From the NCBI GenBank assembly GCA_958298945.1, contig OY282607.1:81805868-81869867 (forward strand): 64,000 bases of DNA, written 5' to 3'. The notes beneath the pieces are model-generated. The model was not told where the DNA came from and searched no databases. It saw only the letters and a program-made list of their open reading frames with translations. The DNA comes from Atherix ibis (lineage: Eukaryota; Arthropoda; Insecta; Diptera; Athericidae). Every line of letters starts with the position of its first letter. Within the stretch, counting starts at the first letter, position 1. Positions 34,885-47,199 of the stretch are shown here, one piece after another. Both the position numbers and the translations under genes were made by a program.

Positions 34885-35107
34885 TGTGGTTGATAAACAT
34901 ATCGCGGGTACGGTCTCCGGATCGCTGGTAGGAGATGCTAATAATTATCCCAGGTGCTGTCACTGCTTATAACAGTTTAGATAGGCTTCGCCACTATAAT
35001 TTGGAGTAATCAGCTTGTAACTGGTTACTGACTGTAAACTGCCAGTAATGGTGGTGCGTTGATTGAGCATAACTCAATCCCTATGGTCATAGGCGACTTG
35101 TAGTTTT
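34885..35107 (+). repeat. Direct repeat flanking the R1-like LINE, right copy
   Basis: Matches 33231-33480 in order and orientation (ATATCGCGGGTACGGTCTCC, AATCAGCTTGTAACTGGTTA, GCGTTGATTGAGCATAACTC). It directly follows the LINE's coding remnant, which fits a 3' untranslated region. Confidence 0.8.
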
Positions 35108-35800
35108 ATGTTTAATAACAGATAACGAAGCACATTTTACTGTTAAATTTAGGCTCAAATCTGTACAAGATTCTTATCACACAAGAATTCAAGCCGTTGG
35201 ACCATCTCAAACGCCATGAATTTGCTGATTTTTGTCTGGAACAACTTGAGAATTATGCTAATTTTTTCCAAGAAAATCATCTTCACAGATGAAGTGCACT
35301 TTCATTTCTGTTGACTGAAGCCAATCCACAAATTTTTCTCGAGGAACCTCTATTTTCCGAAAAAGTGACACTTCGGAAGGAGTTGCCGTTCCTGTCAATT
35401 GTGGGCGGTATATCCCTCGATAACATCGAAATTTTTGTGACTGAATTGGGAAGATATTGATATAAAACGGCCTATGCCACAATCGATTTATTGCCGTAAA
35501 AGTTTGGCGAGTCAATAATTTGAAGAAATACAGATGTGCAATGGCCTTCAAAAAGTTGCTTTTGGCCTTTTTCTTGATGGTTTATTTGAAGTCATTTATC
35601 TGTGTCAATAAAAATACTCAACACCAAATAGATTAAATAAGTCCAGATTTATTGTTCGAAAATTGGAACTATTTTATTCGATTCGGTAAAGGGAGCAGAG
35701 AGGATCATTTTTAACTGATATTATTTTTAGAACATAATTGTATTGATTACACTTCAAAATAAAATAATAAAAATTTCTCTCTACTATATTTTCTTTCTGT
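35108..35800 (+). mobile_element. Family G transposon copy 2, decayed
   Basis: The reading ITQEFKPLDHLKRHEFADF then CLEQLENYANFFQ corresponds to the block before the first aspartate in copy G1. A frameshift follows, then a scrambled catalytic region with a TIDLLP segment and a decayed WPSKSC (usual PPRSCD). The downstream tail AACATAATTGTATTGATTAC matches the 3' flank of G1. It directly abuts the LINE repeat before it. Confidence 0.7.
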
Positions 35801-38800
35801 TTTATTTGAAAAAAAACAACATATTACTCTTATTGAAAAACCATGCAATAATGTTGACGTTATTATGCAATAAGTTCTGAGAATGGCCTTAAAGATCATG
35901 CTATTTGAAACCGTTGGACCTTTTTTTATAGGTCTAAGCAAAATATTATGTTTATACAGATAATTTTTTAACTTAAGAACTTTTAAAAATCAGCACCAGT
36001 CAAGTGATGGCCGTATTGCAGCACTAAATGTGCGAAAAATGCATTAAAAATTATTTCAAAAAAGATCAAAGTAACATAATAAAATAATTATAATAAATAA
36101 ATAAAAAATATTATTAAAAATACTTATTTTAACCAATTATAAATAATTATAGAAACAATTATTATTTATAGAGTAAATGCCTAAGATCCTAATGTCTAGG
36201 ATCATATTTTACAGAGCTACAATCTTTAGAATTTTGGTATAAGAAATTTTCTATCCGAAACGACTACACATACGTGTATATATAAATTAAGTATCTTCAA
36301 TTTTTTCTAAGCTTTTCAAAGTAATTTTATTAAAACTTCTTTAAGTAAAAATCATCTAAATTCGTCCTTTTCAAGTAGAGCAATTAATACAAAAATTAAT
36401 AAATTAACAAAAAAATATCAAATAATCCAAAAAAAATTATTAGTTAAACCTTTAAAAATTTATTCAGATAAATAAACATTTTTTAATGGTAAATAAATCT
36501 AAGTCGATTGAATGCATGAAAATAGATTCGTATTCTTCGATAAAAACTTTGAAACTCTTTTGATAATAAAATCGAAAAAGAAGTTTCATTTCAATTGTAA
36601 AGTACATACTTTGAGATTTAAGTAAATATCATATTAAATACATGGAGTATAGGAAATATATAAAAAATATACTTTTAAGATAGGAGAGAACATTTTAAAG
36701 GGTTCTTTTAAAAAACGATGTATTAAAATATAGTCTTCGAAGGAAAAGAAGACAGTGTCAATAAGCAAAAATACACATAAAATTGATGGATTGTTAAAAA
36801 ATTTTTTGTTCAACTATACCAGATGCAGAAATATACGGGTATGTATTATGCATATAGATAAATCGTATACATATCTTCCGTTCATGGCTAAAAAATATTC
36901 CATCTTTATGGTGGTATCTAGAATTCCTACAAATAAATCCACTTATCTTTGGATGGAAATAGTATACGTATCTCCTCTTGATGGTGAACAATTTCTGCAG
37001 TTGAAAACATTCTCCGAGACTGGTTGTCTTTATTCACTCTTAAAGTGGACGAAATAAGAGTACAAAAAAAAACCAACAAAAAAAACTTTTTGGTAAAGGA
37101 TTGAAAGCCTTTTCTCTATAGAATTTTCCTTTGGTAATCGAAAAGTACTTCAGCATGAACACAATGACATAGAACACTAACTACTCGTACTATTTACATA
37201 TGCGCAAGCACTTTTTTTTTTTATCTTAAATTTTTTTTTGCAAATTACTGGAAAAGGCTAAGTTTATGGAATTAAAAATACCAAAAAACCATTTATAGAT
37301 TAGAGTGGAATTCGTATAAATGCCTGTTTTCTGAAAATCGAACTTTATTTACTATTTGTATAAGTTCAATGACAGCAAATCAAATCTATCATCTAGAATA
37401 GGCAACAAATTTCCATTTTTATCTGATGTCATAACAATCTGCCTACGCTCAGACATTTTCAAGCTAGGATATAAAGTGAATTTGAAAAGTTTTTCGCTTA
37501 TATTTGGAAAGATAATTTTATTTTACATTTTACTAGGAGTTTTTTTTTAACAAAATATATTTATTCTAAATTTATATATTTTTTTATCTATATAGATAAA
37601 CGAGTGGATTATTCATAAGAAACCTTGTTTTTTGTTTAAAATTTTTCAATATAAATATATAGTATTATTATTTATAAAATTTATTTTATTTGAAAAATTG
37701 AGTAAATAATAGTAAAATAGTATGAAGTTTAACCACAATATGTATGTAAATACTTCTAAAAAGGTTTAAATGATAAAATCTTTTATTTTTTATATATTTT
37801 CTAATAAAAAAAACAATAAAAAAAGTATAAATAAAAAATTTTAAAGTTTTATATGAGCATTTTCTTTGCTTGTAAATAGACTTACAGAAAAAATAAGATT
37901 TTATGTCATTATATGAAATTGTATTGTAAAATTCAACAATTTCTATTAAAAATATCAAAACGTTTATATAACAAAAACCGTGAACAAACAAAATAATGCT
38001 ACTATGCACATACAACTCAAACTCGTCATAATAAATTTATTCCTGATCACTGCTCAACATATTGATACGGCAGGATCTTCAGTGAAGAAAAATGATTGAA
38101 GCGTTATGGCTATGATTAGTCCTTTCTGTTACTTTGTTAAGGTAAAACTGTTAACTTCACAATTTCTATCAGAGCCGTTGTCTTCAAAATTGATATGGTT
38201 AACATATAGGAAGAAGAATTCCTTTCTAAAACACGAATTTTACCTCATTTTTTGTGCATAAATTGGTATAAATACAATTATATATTGTGTACTACAAACA
38301 TACTCTCAGGAACACCCAAAATTCGACTAAATTTTATTTATAACTCCGAGAAATCCGTAGTATGGCATATTTACTAATTTAAATTTTTTTTTTGCAAGGG
38401 TATCGACAAACGGCAAACGATTTTATCGTCGAATTAAAATAACTCATTGCACTTAAAAATTAAAATGCCTTAATTTTTTAAAACAATTTAAGTTGTTGTT
38501 TGTCGTTATCGTCGGAATTATGTACTAACATTTACTGTTTTAGAATGAAACCGTGTTGTAGGTTGCCGTACTAAAGGAGGAGTTTCGCTTAACGGTTACC
38601 TGTATTGTAATAAATTAAATACACAATTTTGTAACAAGCGGATTCATAAAATAATTTTATTTCTCATTTAGTGAATTAGAAATTTGTTACATACAAAATA
38701 TTATTATTTGAAAGAATAAAAAAAACTACATATTGTCAAATTAAGAACTCAAAATTATAAGCAAATTTTTTTTTTTTAGAAAGTATTGCAATAAATTATT

Positions 38801-39299
38801 TTTCAAAATAAAAAATATTCAATTCTATTCTGAGAAAATATAAAAGAATCAGGATAAAAAGTCAGCTTTTCAAACATGTTTAAATCTAGTAACTCTTAAA
38901 ACTGCCAATGGTCGTAGAGTATAACAGTTCGCGTGCATAAGTAGTAATGACACAAACCAATTTCATGTCGTTAACTAATTTCTTTTATGAACGAACTTCA
39001 TTTTGAACCCTTCTTTTAATAACAAGGCAATTTTCGATTGCCTTATTAAAAAACAATTTTTTTCTTACAGAATTGAATTTATTAAACAATACTTTACCGA
39101 GGACTAATCAAATTATCTATCCATAATCAAATGTTTTTAGTAAATAAAAATTTTATATTATTTTTTATTGTATAAACTTTTTAATAGAAAAATGTTAAAA
39201 CTTAAATTTAAAAAAAAAAAATGTCTGCAAAGTAATAGGAAGGATTTTTTTGCGACTATAACATTTTAACAACAATGTTATTCTCTTTAAAGTAGGTAG
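35801..39299. other. AT-rich DNA, no gene recognised
   Basis: About 3.5 kb. A small hairpin AAGGCAAT/ATTGCCTT lies at 39024-39044. A less AT-rich patch at 38395-38600 contains GGGTATCGACAAACGGCAAA, whose reverse complement resembles bases 57205-57250 (TTTGCCGTCGCTACCC). The open frames at 36755-37057 and 37686-38015 look random. Confidence 0.55.
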
Positions 39300-39950
39300 T
39301 TAGTTTGGGCAGATATAAAACCGTGGAAGTATTGTTTCCACTCTTCGTAGCTGTTCTGAAAGGCGTTAATTGAAATAGTCTTCGGCTTCTTGGTTATATT
39401 ACTTTAGATATTATCGACAATACCACGATAACATCCTTTAAAGTAATTTTTGTTCTTAGGGAAAAAAAAGTCAGGCAGATTATGATCAGGTAAATAGGGA
39501 TGGTCTGATAAATCACAGGAATTTTTTTTTTCAGACAAATACTCGTTGATCGAGATGGCTGTGTAACAGGCAGGTCTGCAATGTCCGATCTAAAGCGACT
39601 AACGATTTTTCTGAGCCTATCAAAGTATTTTTGTGAAGTCAGACAGACGATTAACTCATCAGATTCAATAACAAACGACGATCTTGGGCCTTATAATTTC
39701 CACATTTTCATCATCTTTCGATTATGAAGGCCTTTCTGATCGAGGTTTGTCTTCAACAGCTGCTCATTCCCCTAAAAATTATTTATGCCACCGAAAGGAT
39801 CATTGCCTCATCGAAACGTACTATAAAAACACAACTGCACTTATCGGTCGTGTCGTTACCAGACAATATTGAATTTTTATTGCACATTTAGGACGAGCTA
39901 ACGTACATGCTATGTGGAAGAGAATCCGGTAGTATTGGCAGACCGCTGTC
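39300..39950 (-). mobile_element. Mariner family C copy 5, deletion derivative
   Basis: On the minus strand, the linker SKDDENVEIIRPKI, then (out of frame) CRPACYTAISINEYLS, which equals the region following the second aspartate, then DFFFPKNKNYFKG and finally FQNSYEEWKQYFHGFISAQT, the tail. The whole first catalytic section is missing. The order of blocks fits a mariner transposase collapsed by deletion. Frameshifts throughout. Confidence 0.65.
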
Positions 39951-40198
39951 ATTACTTCCAGTCTCATTACCGTACATCGTAAAATACCCATTATATGACA
40001 TTTTTAATCAAAACAGTAAAATTTTCTTCTATTACAGGTACTTAATATATGAACCAATTATATATTATGTCTAGAATTAATTTACTAATTTTCTATTGAA
40101 ATGTTTCGTTAAAAACGAATTTTTTAAAAAAAAAATACAATATGAAAGTGATAATATTTTTTTTTTGAAAATATATTTTTCTATTCTTTTAATTTCAG

Positions 40199-40315
40199 AA
40201 ACAAGACGCCATCAATTAGTTAAACAGGATTCAGTTATATCTTTTGCAGAGAGAAAGCGTGGAATTTTAATTAAACAGGATGCTATTGTATCATTTCCGA
40301 ACCGTAATGGCGATG
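40199..40315 (+). CDS. Candidate internal coding exon, symmetric phase 1
   Basis: A 117-base segment is bordered by a good acceptor (TCTTTTAATTTCAG) and a donor (GATG followed by GTAATA). Inside, one frame is open and the codons give a basic, balanced protein with an internal echo: [16 protein letters not shown] and then [15 protein letters not shown]. Both ends split a codon after its first base, so the exon could be included or skipped without shifting the frame. It stands out sharply from the flanking AT-only DNA. The reading stops soon after the donor, as expected for an intron. I do not recognise the protein. No partner exons were identified in the window, so they may lie outside, with this region inside a large gene. 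Confidence 0.45.
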
Positions 40316-42985
40316 GTAATATGTGTCTATTTTGAACAAATATTTTAACAAGTAAACAAATTGAGAAAGAATTAAATTTTATATCTTCTGGATGCAGAAT
40401 TTATAATTATTTATTAGTTCTGTTAAAAAGCTTGATATTGTATTGTTCTACTAAATATGCAAATATTATAAATAGTACATAAAAATGTTGGTGGAAAATA
40501 TATCAAATAAATATAGTAGTACATTTTTCTATGGTTTCATTTTGTATGCTAATAAAATATCATACAAAATTCAGTATAGAAAAATGGTAACCATTTGTAA
40601 AACTACACATAACCACGTATATATAATACATATTTAGAAAAAAATAATAATATATTAAAGCAGGCTTTGAATGGAACATTGGCAATACTTTAGAGCACAA
40701 AAGACACTCAAATAATATATATATAAGGCATATTTTTTCGGGGTTTATTTTTGGATTTTGTCAAAAACTTAATTCAAAAATTAACTATAATATTTAAAAA
40801 AAATATAATTATACAAAAAGTAATTAGTATTACTATTAGAAATAATATTAATATTGATGGTGATATTGAAATTGATATAAATTAATAATAATAAAAAAAA
40901 TGAAAACTATTAATTTTTCTATTATTAGAAATGTTTCAAAAATATTTCTTCAATCACAAAGAAAAAAAATAATTAATATTAATAATAATAACAATAATAT
41001 ATTATCATTGCTAAATATTATTCGCAATTTGATATAAAATATTTAATAAGAAAAAATCCACAATGATAATAAGTAGAAATTTTATTGGAAAAATAAAAGC
41101 GTTCATTGAAACATGTTAAATAATAAAATATATCACTTTTAAATTAAAAGAAAAATATTTTTAAACAAGGAAAAACAATTTGAAAATAATAAATAAATAC
41201 CTTTGAAGAAAAGAAAAACTATTCAGTATAATTACTGCAATTTGGAGAATAAAACTATTAACTTTTATGAAAAATTACTGCTTCTCGTTTATTATACTTT
41301 CTTATTTTATAAACAAATAAAACTTTTTCCCAAAAATTAATTAAAAATTTTACAAACTAATGCATTTATTTCCAAACAAATAAAAAAAAAATACTTTTTA
41401 CCCAAAACAAAAATCTTAAATGTAATAAATTTGAAATATTTTAATTGCAAACATTTTTTTTAGATACATATTTTTAATTCAAAATCATCTACAGTTTTTT
41501 GTAGTGAACTATTGTTAATAAATTAAATAAAAACTAATACAAATATTTTTGCATAATGATCGAATTTAGATATCGATCGTCGAATTTCTACTTAAATAGT
41601 GATAATCATCATCACTATTTTAGTGTTCATATTTTCTATCAAATATTTATATGATATGATATTGGAAAATGAAAGAATCAATAAATTCTTACATAAACTG
41701 CCTTTAATATAAATAAAAATTTAAAAAATTAAATAATAAAATATTAATAAATAAATAAATCAGTTTGAAAATGTAGAAAAGATTTTTTGTGTCGGATAAA
41801 AAAAAAATATATTTATAGTTTATTTTTTTAATTAATGTACTGCTATTGAAAGCAGTAAATGTTATTAAAGCATACTATATAAAATAGTATGAATAAATAG
41901 ATTTTATTGTAGGTATTAAAATTATAAATTATTTATGAACAAAAAAAAACAAATATAAAAGTAAATTTTATAATTTTAAAGATATTATTAAAAATTCATT
42001 TTGATATTATTTATAATTTTTTTTTATCTTTTGGAAAAGAAAGTAAAATTTTTATAAAATCAAAATATAAATATAAATGAGAGTTTATAAAGAAATTAAA
42101 TATAAATATCTTAATATTATTAAAAATAACTAAATTACAGCAACTAAAATTTTATAATAAATTTGGATGCAAATAATAATGCAACCTGTAATAACACAAA
42201 TACGAGTATATGCATACAAAATGATATATTAATAAAACTTAATTTGGAATACTAAATAATATTTTTCTGTATGTTAGTATAAATTAATTAAATAAAGACA
42301 TAAAATTAATTTTTGTTGTTCAATACAAAATTGTTAACAAAAAAAAAGAATTTTAGTTATTTAAATAATTAATCATATAAAGAGGCACAAAATTTATAAG
42401 AGAAAAAAAAATTAACAAACAAATTTTTCACTGTTTGGAAAAATATTTAATAGATGGCGTTTTCTACAATATTTAGAAAACCTTTAAAAAAAAAGTACAT
42501 GGTATGAAAATTGAAATGATTTCTATAAAAATGGATGAGGGTCTCTTGCATATCTTTTATATTTTTATATTAAAATCTGCAATTTTTTTTAAAAAATATT
42601 ATTGAATATTTTTTATTTGAGATAAAAGCTTGTATTAATATTAAAACTTTACTATTTTGAAATAATAAGTGAAACTTTAGGACTGCCGAAAGTTTCTGTT
42701 ATGTTGAAAGATCTCAATGGCGGCTGAGCTTTCACATTATTGATTATTATATATTCATAGGAATTTTTATTTTGAATGTTGTTAATTAAAAGAAATTATG
42801 AAATGTTTTTTGATAATATTAATCCATTTATGTATATAAAATAATTATTATTTATTTACTTGACCCAAAAAGAATCTAATAATAAATGAGCCGATTATTA
42901 GTTTTTTTTTGTAAAATATATATCATTAAAAATAAAAGTTGAATCTACTATAATAACGTATAAAAAATAACATTATTCATATGGT
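40316..42985. other. Extremely AT-rich DNA, no features seen
   Basis: About 2.7 kb of almost pure A/T with poly(A), poly(T) and ATAAT-type runs. Nothing coding or structured was recognised. Confidence 0.65.
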
Positions 42986-42989
42986 TACT

Positions 42990-43330
42990 ACAATTCAAGT
43001 CCGAATGTGCAAATTTTTGATGATTTTTCCCAAAAAAATTGGATTAATGGCATTAATTTTTTGTCGAATGTTGTTCTTTAGGTCTTGAATTATATTTGTA
43101 TGATTAGGACAACTTTTCCAGACGAGGGTTTCCCACACCACAGATTTGATGATGTTGTTTGATAGCGTCACCGTCGATGTGCAAATGTGCATCAACGCTA
43201 AAGATAATTTTTGCAAAATCTTCTTTTAACAGAATCCCTGTTTTCGTAATAAGTTTGCTATTATTACTCCACAACTCAAATTTTACTACTTTAAATATGA
43301 CAGCTGTAAGCAAAAACATGTGTGTTTTAG
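42990..43330 (-). mobile_element. Family G transposase fragment
   Basis: The minus strand reads IIFSVDAHLHIDGDAIKQHH, the counterpart of IIFSDEAHFHLSGAVNKQN in copy G1 (first catalytic block, with the aspartate-glutamate pair altered). Another frame then reads LKNNIRQKINAINP, which corresponds to the helix before the C-terminus. The second and third catalytic sites are missing. Confidence 0.7.
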
Positions 43331-45834
43331 AGATTAAAAAACACCCAACAGATGGCCTATCTTTATATATATTTCTGCATTTAGTAATATGATTTATTTG
43401 GATTTTTCTTGGTTATTACATAATAGAACTAACTTTCAAAATAGAAAAAGTTTATCACAAGCGCCCTTGCCAATGTTATATAATCGTATTAATTTTATAA
43501 AATGGAATAAAACCAACAAAAATACTTACATATAGATAAATATATATACATATATATGTATACATACATCAGTAGAAATATTCAATGCAATATTATTACA
43601 CTGTGGTAAATTTAAAAAAAAAATATATATATATATATATACGAGTATGTATAAATATTTATTATAAAATACAAAATACATAATAAAAAATTAAGAGAAT
43701 TAATAAATAAATATACCAAACAAATAAATATGTTATATAGTAGTATGAAAAAAAATTAGTTACAATGAAAATATATATACATATATGAAAAAAAAAAATA
43801 TATTTGGTAAAAGAAAATTAACTAAGCAAATAAATAATATATTGGTTACGCACAATGAATTATAAGAAACGAAATGATTAAATTGTTTAGTAAGAAAAAT
43901 GAATTTGTGGTAAACAAAATGAATATTATAATAAATAATGAATAAAACCTAATAAATTTAGTACATAACGAATATTAAAAAATAACAACCGAATAAAAAA
44001 TTTGAAAAAAAAAATACATAAAATATGAAATATTTATATCCATACTTGCAGATATACATGCATGCATACATAAGTATTTGTATCTATGTACACACAAATG
44101 AAAAGAAATTTATTTATTTTAGTGACATTGATGGCACCACTTATAAAGATAATTAAATTAAACTACAAAAAAAAAAAAAAACAAAATCAAATTGCATCCT
44201 CAAAGTAAATACATATATAATTACATGTTAGTATGTACACATATGCAAATACAAATGAAAAATGGAAAAATATATATATATTATACATATACATGCATAT
44301 ATATGAATATACTATTTTAAGAAACATAAAAAATTAATACAGAAATAACCAAAAGTACATATTTACAATAGTAATATTTGCTATTTTAATAAAAATAAAT
44401 TATCAATAAAAATAGTAAAATTTTGCTATTTATCAAAATTTCCTCTCACATGCTCCTCCTCCTATTTGATCCCTTATTCCTGTTCATTTATTTAGTTTGA
44501 CATATAAATGGGAGGTAAATTACGAAACTGTAACAAAAACAAAAAAAAAACACACAAATGGATAATATCAAATCATATACATTTAATTAAAATCAAAATA
44601 ATAATACAGATTATCTATTTTATTATATACAAAATATATATTAAAATATATTTTAAAAATAAAAGAAAATATAAGAAAAATATATAAGAAAATATGATTA
44701 AACACAAAAGTATAAGAGAAATTTTATTTTTATTTGAGAAATTGTCCAATTGAAATAATAGCAAAAATACTAAAAAAAAAAAAAATTATTCAAATAGAAT
44801 GCCAGTCATATTTTAATAATAAATATTTATTTAATGTTATATTTTATTTAAGACTGTATGTTCGAAAATAAATGTTTCGGCAAAAATTAATAAATTATAT
44901 TGTTTTATTGATTTATTTTTACTTTTTTTTAATGACTCTTCCATTAATAGGGTTGCCTATACAAGTGGAGTTTGTTTTAACAAAAAATTAGGTTTATGCA
45001 TTTGCTGAATGATTATGACAGAAGGTAAGTAAATAAGAACAATTGCCCCGACATCGATAGTGGTGAGTTTATTTGTTGAACTTATCAAGAACAACAACCA
45101 TACTTAAAAACGTGTCTACTACAGGCAGAGAAGGATTTTGTTTATCAATATTTAACAGAGGAAAATTATTTAAATCTATCAAAATACAATATTAAAATAA
45201 TTTAATAATAATATTTATTTATTTAAATTAGATATCTGAACACTTTAGCTGTACATTACAAATTGGCTTTAAGTTGTTACTATGTTATTTTTTCATATGC
45301 TTGTTTGTGATTCTTAAACCATTTTTAAGACAATTTTCTTAAATTCTTGTAGCACGTATAGTCAATTATTTTATAGGCTTGATTTTTGATTCCACAAGTA
45401 TCAAATTGTTCTTAGATTGCCACCTTATTATCGGAAACAACAGTAACATGTCTGAGTGCTAATGCAGTAAAAGATAGACTTTTTAATATTAATGCTGTCA
45501 AAATATAGACAGCCAAAAAAAAGTTGTGGTTGTTGCAGTAAAATAACAAAATACAAAAAGAATAGCAAAACTGTAGGAGTTTGGTCAAAAGTAGTCTAAT
45601 TTTAAAATACATCTATTGAATTTGTTCAAAAACTATCAATGACTATGATATTCAGGTTGCGTAAATACCTGGCTTTCATAGTTATTAATATTTGTCAAAG
45701 TAATCCGATTATCATATTTATTTCTTAGCAAAGAAATACAGAAACATTTTAAAAGGAGTCTGAGAATTATTTATTGGAAAAAAATTTAAGTGGTACGAAT
45801 GCACGTGAGATCATTACCATACTCAATAATATCA
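43331..45834. other. AT-rich DNA with TA microsatellites
   Basis: No gene seen. Contains an (AT)n tract at about 43622-43642 and several shorter ATATAC repeats near 43540-43565 and 44270-44310. The open frame at 45412-45612 (minus) looks random. Confidence 0.6.
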
Positions 45835-46030
45835 TACGAGGGTTGTATGATTAATAAAAAATTCTCGGCAAAAGATGGTGCTACTACTATTAAAACAACT
45901 CTATTTTTTATAAATATTATCTTTTATAAGAATTCTGACAAATTTTCAAGCAATTGTATCATTTAGGAAACCTTATGGCTACCGTTTTCTACGATACACA
46001 TAGTACGATATTTAACGACTATCGTGCATA

Positions 46031-47096
46031 GGGTTTTCCAATAAGAGTGATATGATTTCTAAGTGACGTTTCGGCCATTTGTAATATGTCATGATCAGTC
46101 ATTCAGTAATGTTTATAATTTACAAATTATTCAATTTTATTATCAAAATAATCGTTCTCCAATTACAACTTTTGGTGCGCTTATACCATTTTATGGTCGT
46201 AATAATCGTCCAACTGTGCTCGCTATTCGTCGAATTGTTAAAAATTTCGAGCGTACATTTTCTTTACATAATGTTCAAGTGCCAATAAGACAAAGAACCG
46301 CTCGAAGTAATGAAAATATTGCTGCCGTTCAGGCAAGTGTTGCTGAAGACCGCAATTTGTCGATTCCAAGACGTTCTCAAGAATTGGGACTGTCTCAAAC
46401 CACAACCTGACGGATTTTGAGAAATAATTTGGCTTGTATCCGTATAAAATTGTTATCACTCAAGAACTGAAGCCATTTGACCACCGTAAACGTCATGAAT
46501 TTGCTGATTTTGTCTTGGAACAACTTGAAAACGATAACGATTTTTTAAAAAAAATCATCTTCTCCGATGAGGCTCACTTTCATCTGAGTGGTGCGGTAAA
46601 TAAACAAAACTGTCGATTCTGGTGCGATCTTGACAACATCTGGTTCCAACAAGAAGGGGCTACGTGCCACACAGCACGTACAACAGATTTATTGCGAGAA
46701 AAGTTTGGAGATTCGATTATTTCAAGAAATTGTGACATTGAATGGCCTCCAAGAAGTTGTGATTTAACACCATTAGACTGTTTCTTGTGGGGTTATTTGA
46801 AGTCATTGGTCTTTAGCAATAAACCAGACTCTCTTCAAGCTTTAGAAGTCAATATTGAACGTGCTATTCATGACATTCGACTTGATTTAGTGGAAAAAGT
46901 GCTCGAAAATTGGGTTCATCGAATTCCTTCCTGCAAAAGAAGTCGTGGAGGCCATTTGAATGACGTTTTATTCAGAACTTAATTGTATCGATTGTAATTC
47001 ACAATAAATAAAAAACATTTGAATTTCCTTAACAATTAGTGTGTTTTTTTTTAAAGAAATCATATCAAAAGAAATCATAATCTTATTCGAGAACCC
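46031..47096 (+). mobile_element. Family G transposon copy 1, near complete
   Basis: The left end GGGTTTTCCAATAAGAGTGA follows TA. The right end, reverse complement GGGTTCTCGAATAAGATT, is a clear though diverged inverted partner. The element is about 1.07 kb and carries a transposase in plus orientation. It is the best-preserved of five G-type relics in the window. Confidence 0.8.
46063..46982 (+). pseudogene. Family G (Tc3/mariner-like) transposase, broken
   Basis: The N-terminal part has ALIPFYGRNNRPTVLAI and a linker with RTARSNENIAAVQASV, then SQELGLSQTT followed by a stop at about 46410. Reading resumes with FADFVLEQLENDNDFLKKI and the first catalytic block FSDEAHFHLSGAVNKQN. A probable deletion after FWCDLDN removes sequence. 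The second block is WFQQEGATCHTA, where the family normally has QQDGA: the aspartate is a glutamate here. The third block is PPRSCDLTPLDCFLWG. The tail reads RPxxxEKVLENWVHRI-like sequence and SRGGHLNDVLFRT, intact to the stop. It is inactive through the stop, the missing segment and perhaps the substitution. Confidence 0.85.
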
Positions 47097-47199
47097 TTTA
47101 TAAGGAAAACTGATAGATGGAAAATATAGATAAATGCAGGACTTAGTGTGTAAAAATGTTTTTTCTTATCAAGGCCAGGTATTAATTATACAAATTTCG

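Larger units (their letters stand above)
45837..47199. mobile_element. Family F terminal repeats enclosing transposon G1
   Basis: CGAGGGTTGTATGATTAATA at the left, after TA, and GGCCAGGTATTAATTATACA at the right are inverted copies of the family F end seen at 20533. Between them lie only about 190 bases of unassigned sequence, the G1 element, and a 3' stretch. No family F transposase is left. The most likely history is a deleted F element into which G1 inserted. Confidence 0.65.

Noticed and set aside
36755..37057. 100-codon open frame as a gene
   Set aside because: No recognisable motif; overlapped by another open frame on the minus strand, and no exon-like borders.
43500..44400. TA-rich microsatellites as a replication origin or matrix attachment site
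   Set aside because: Composition alone is not evidence, and the whole region has the same character.
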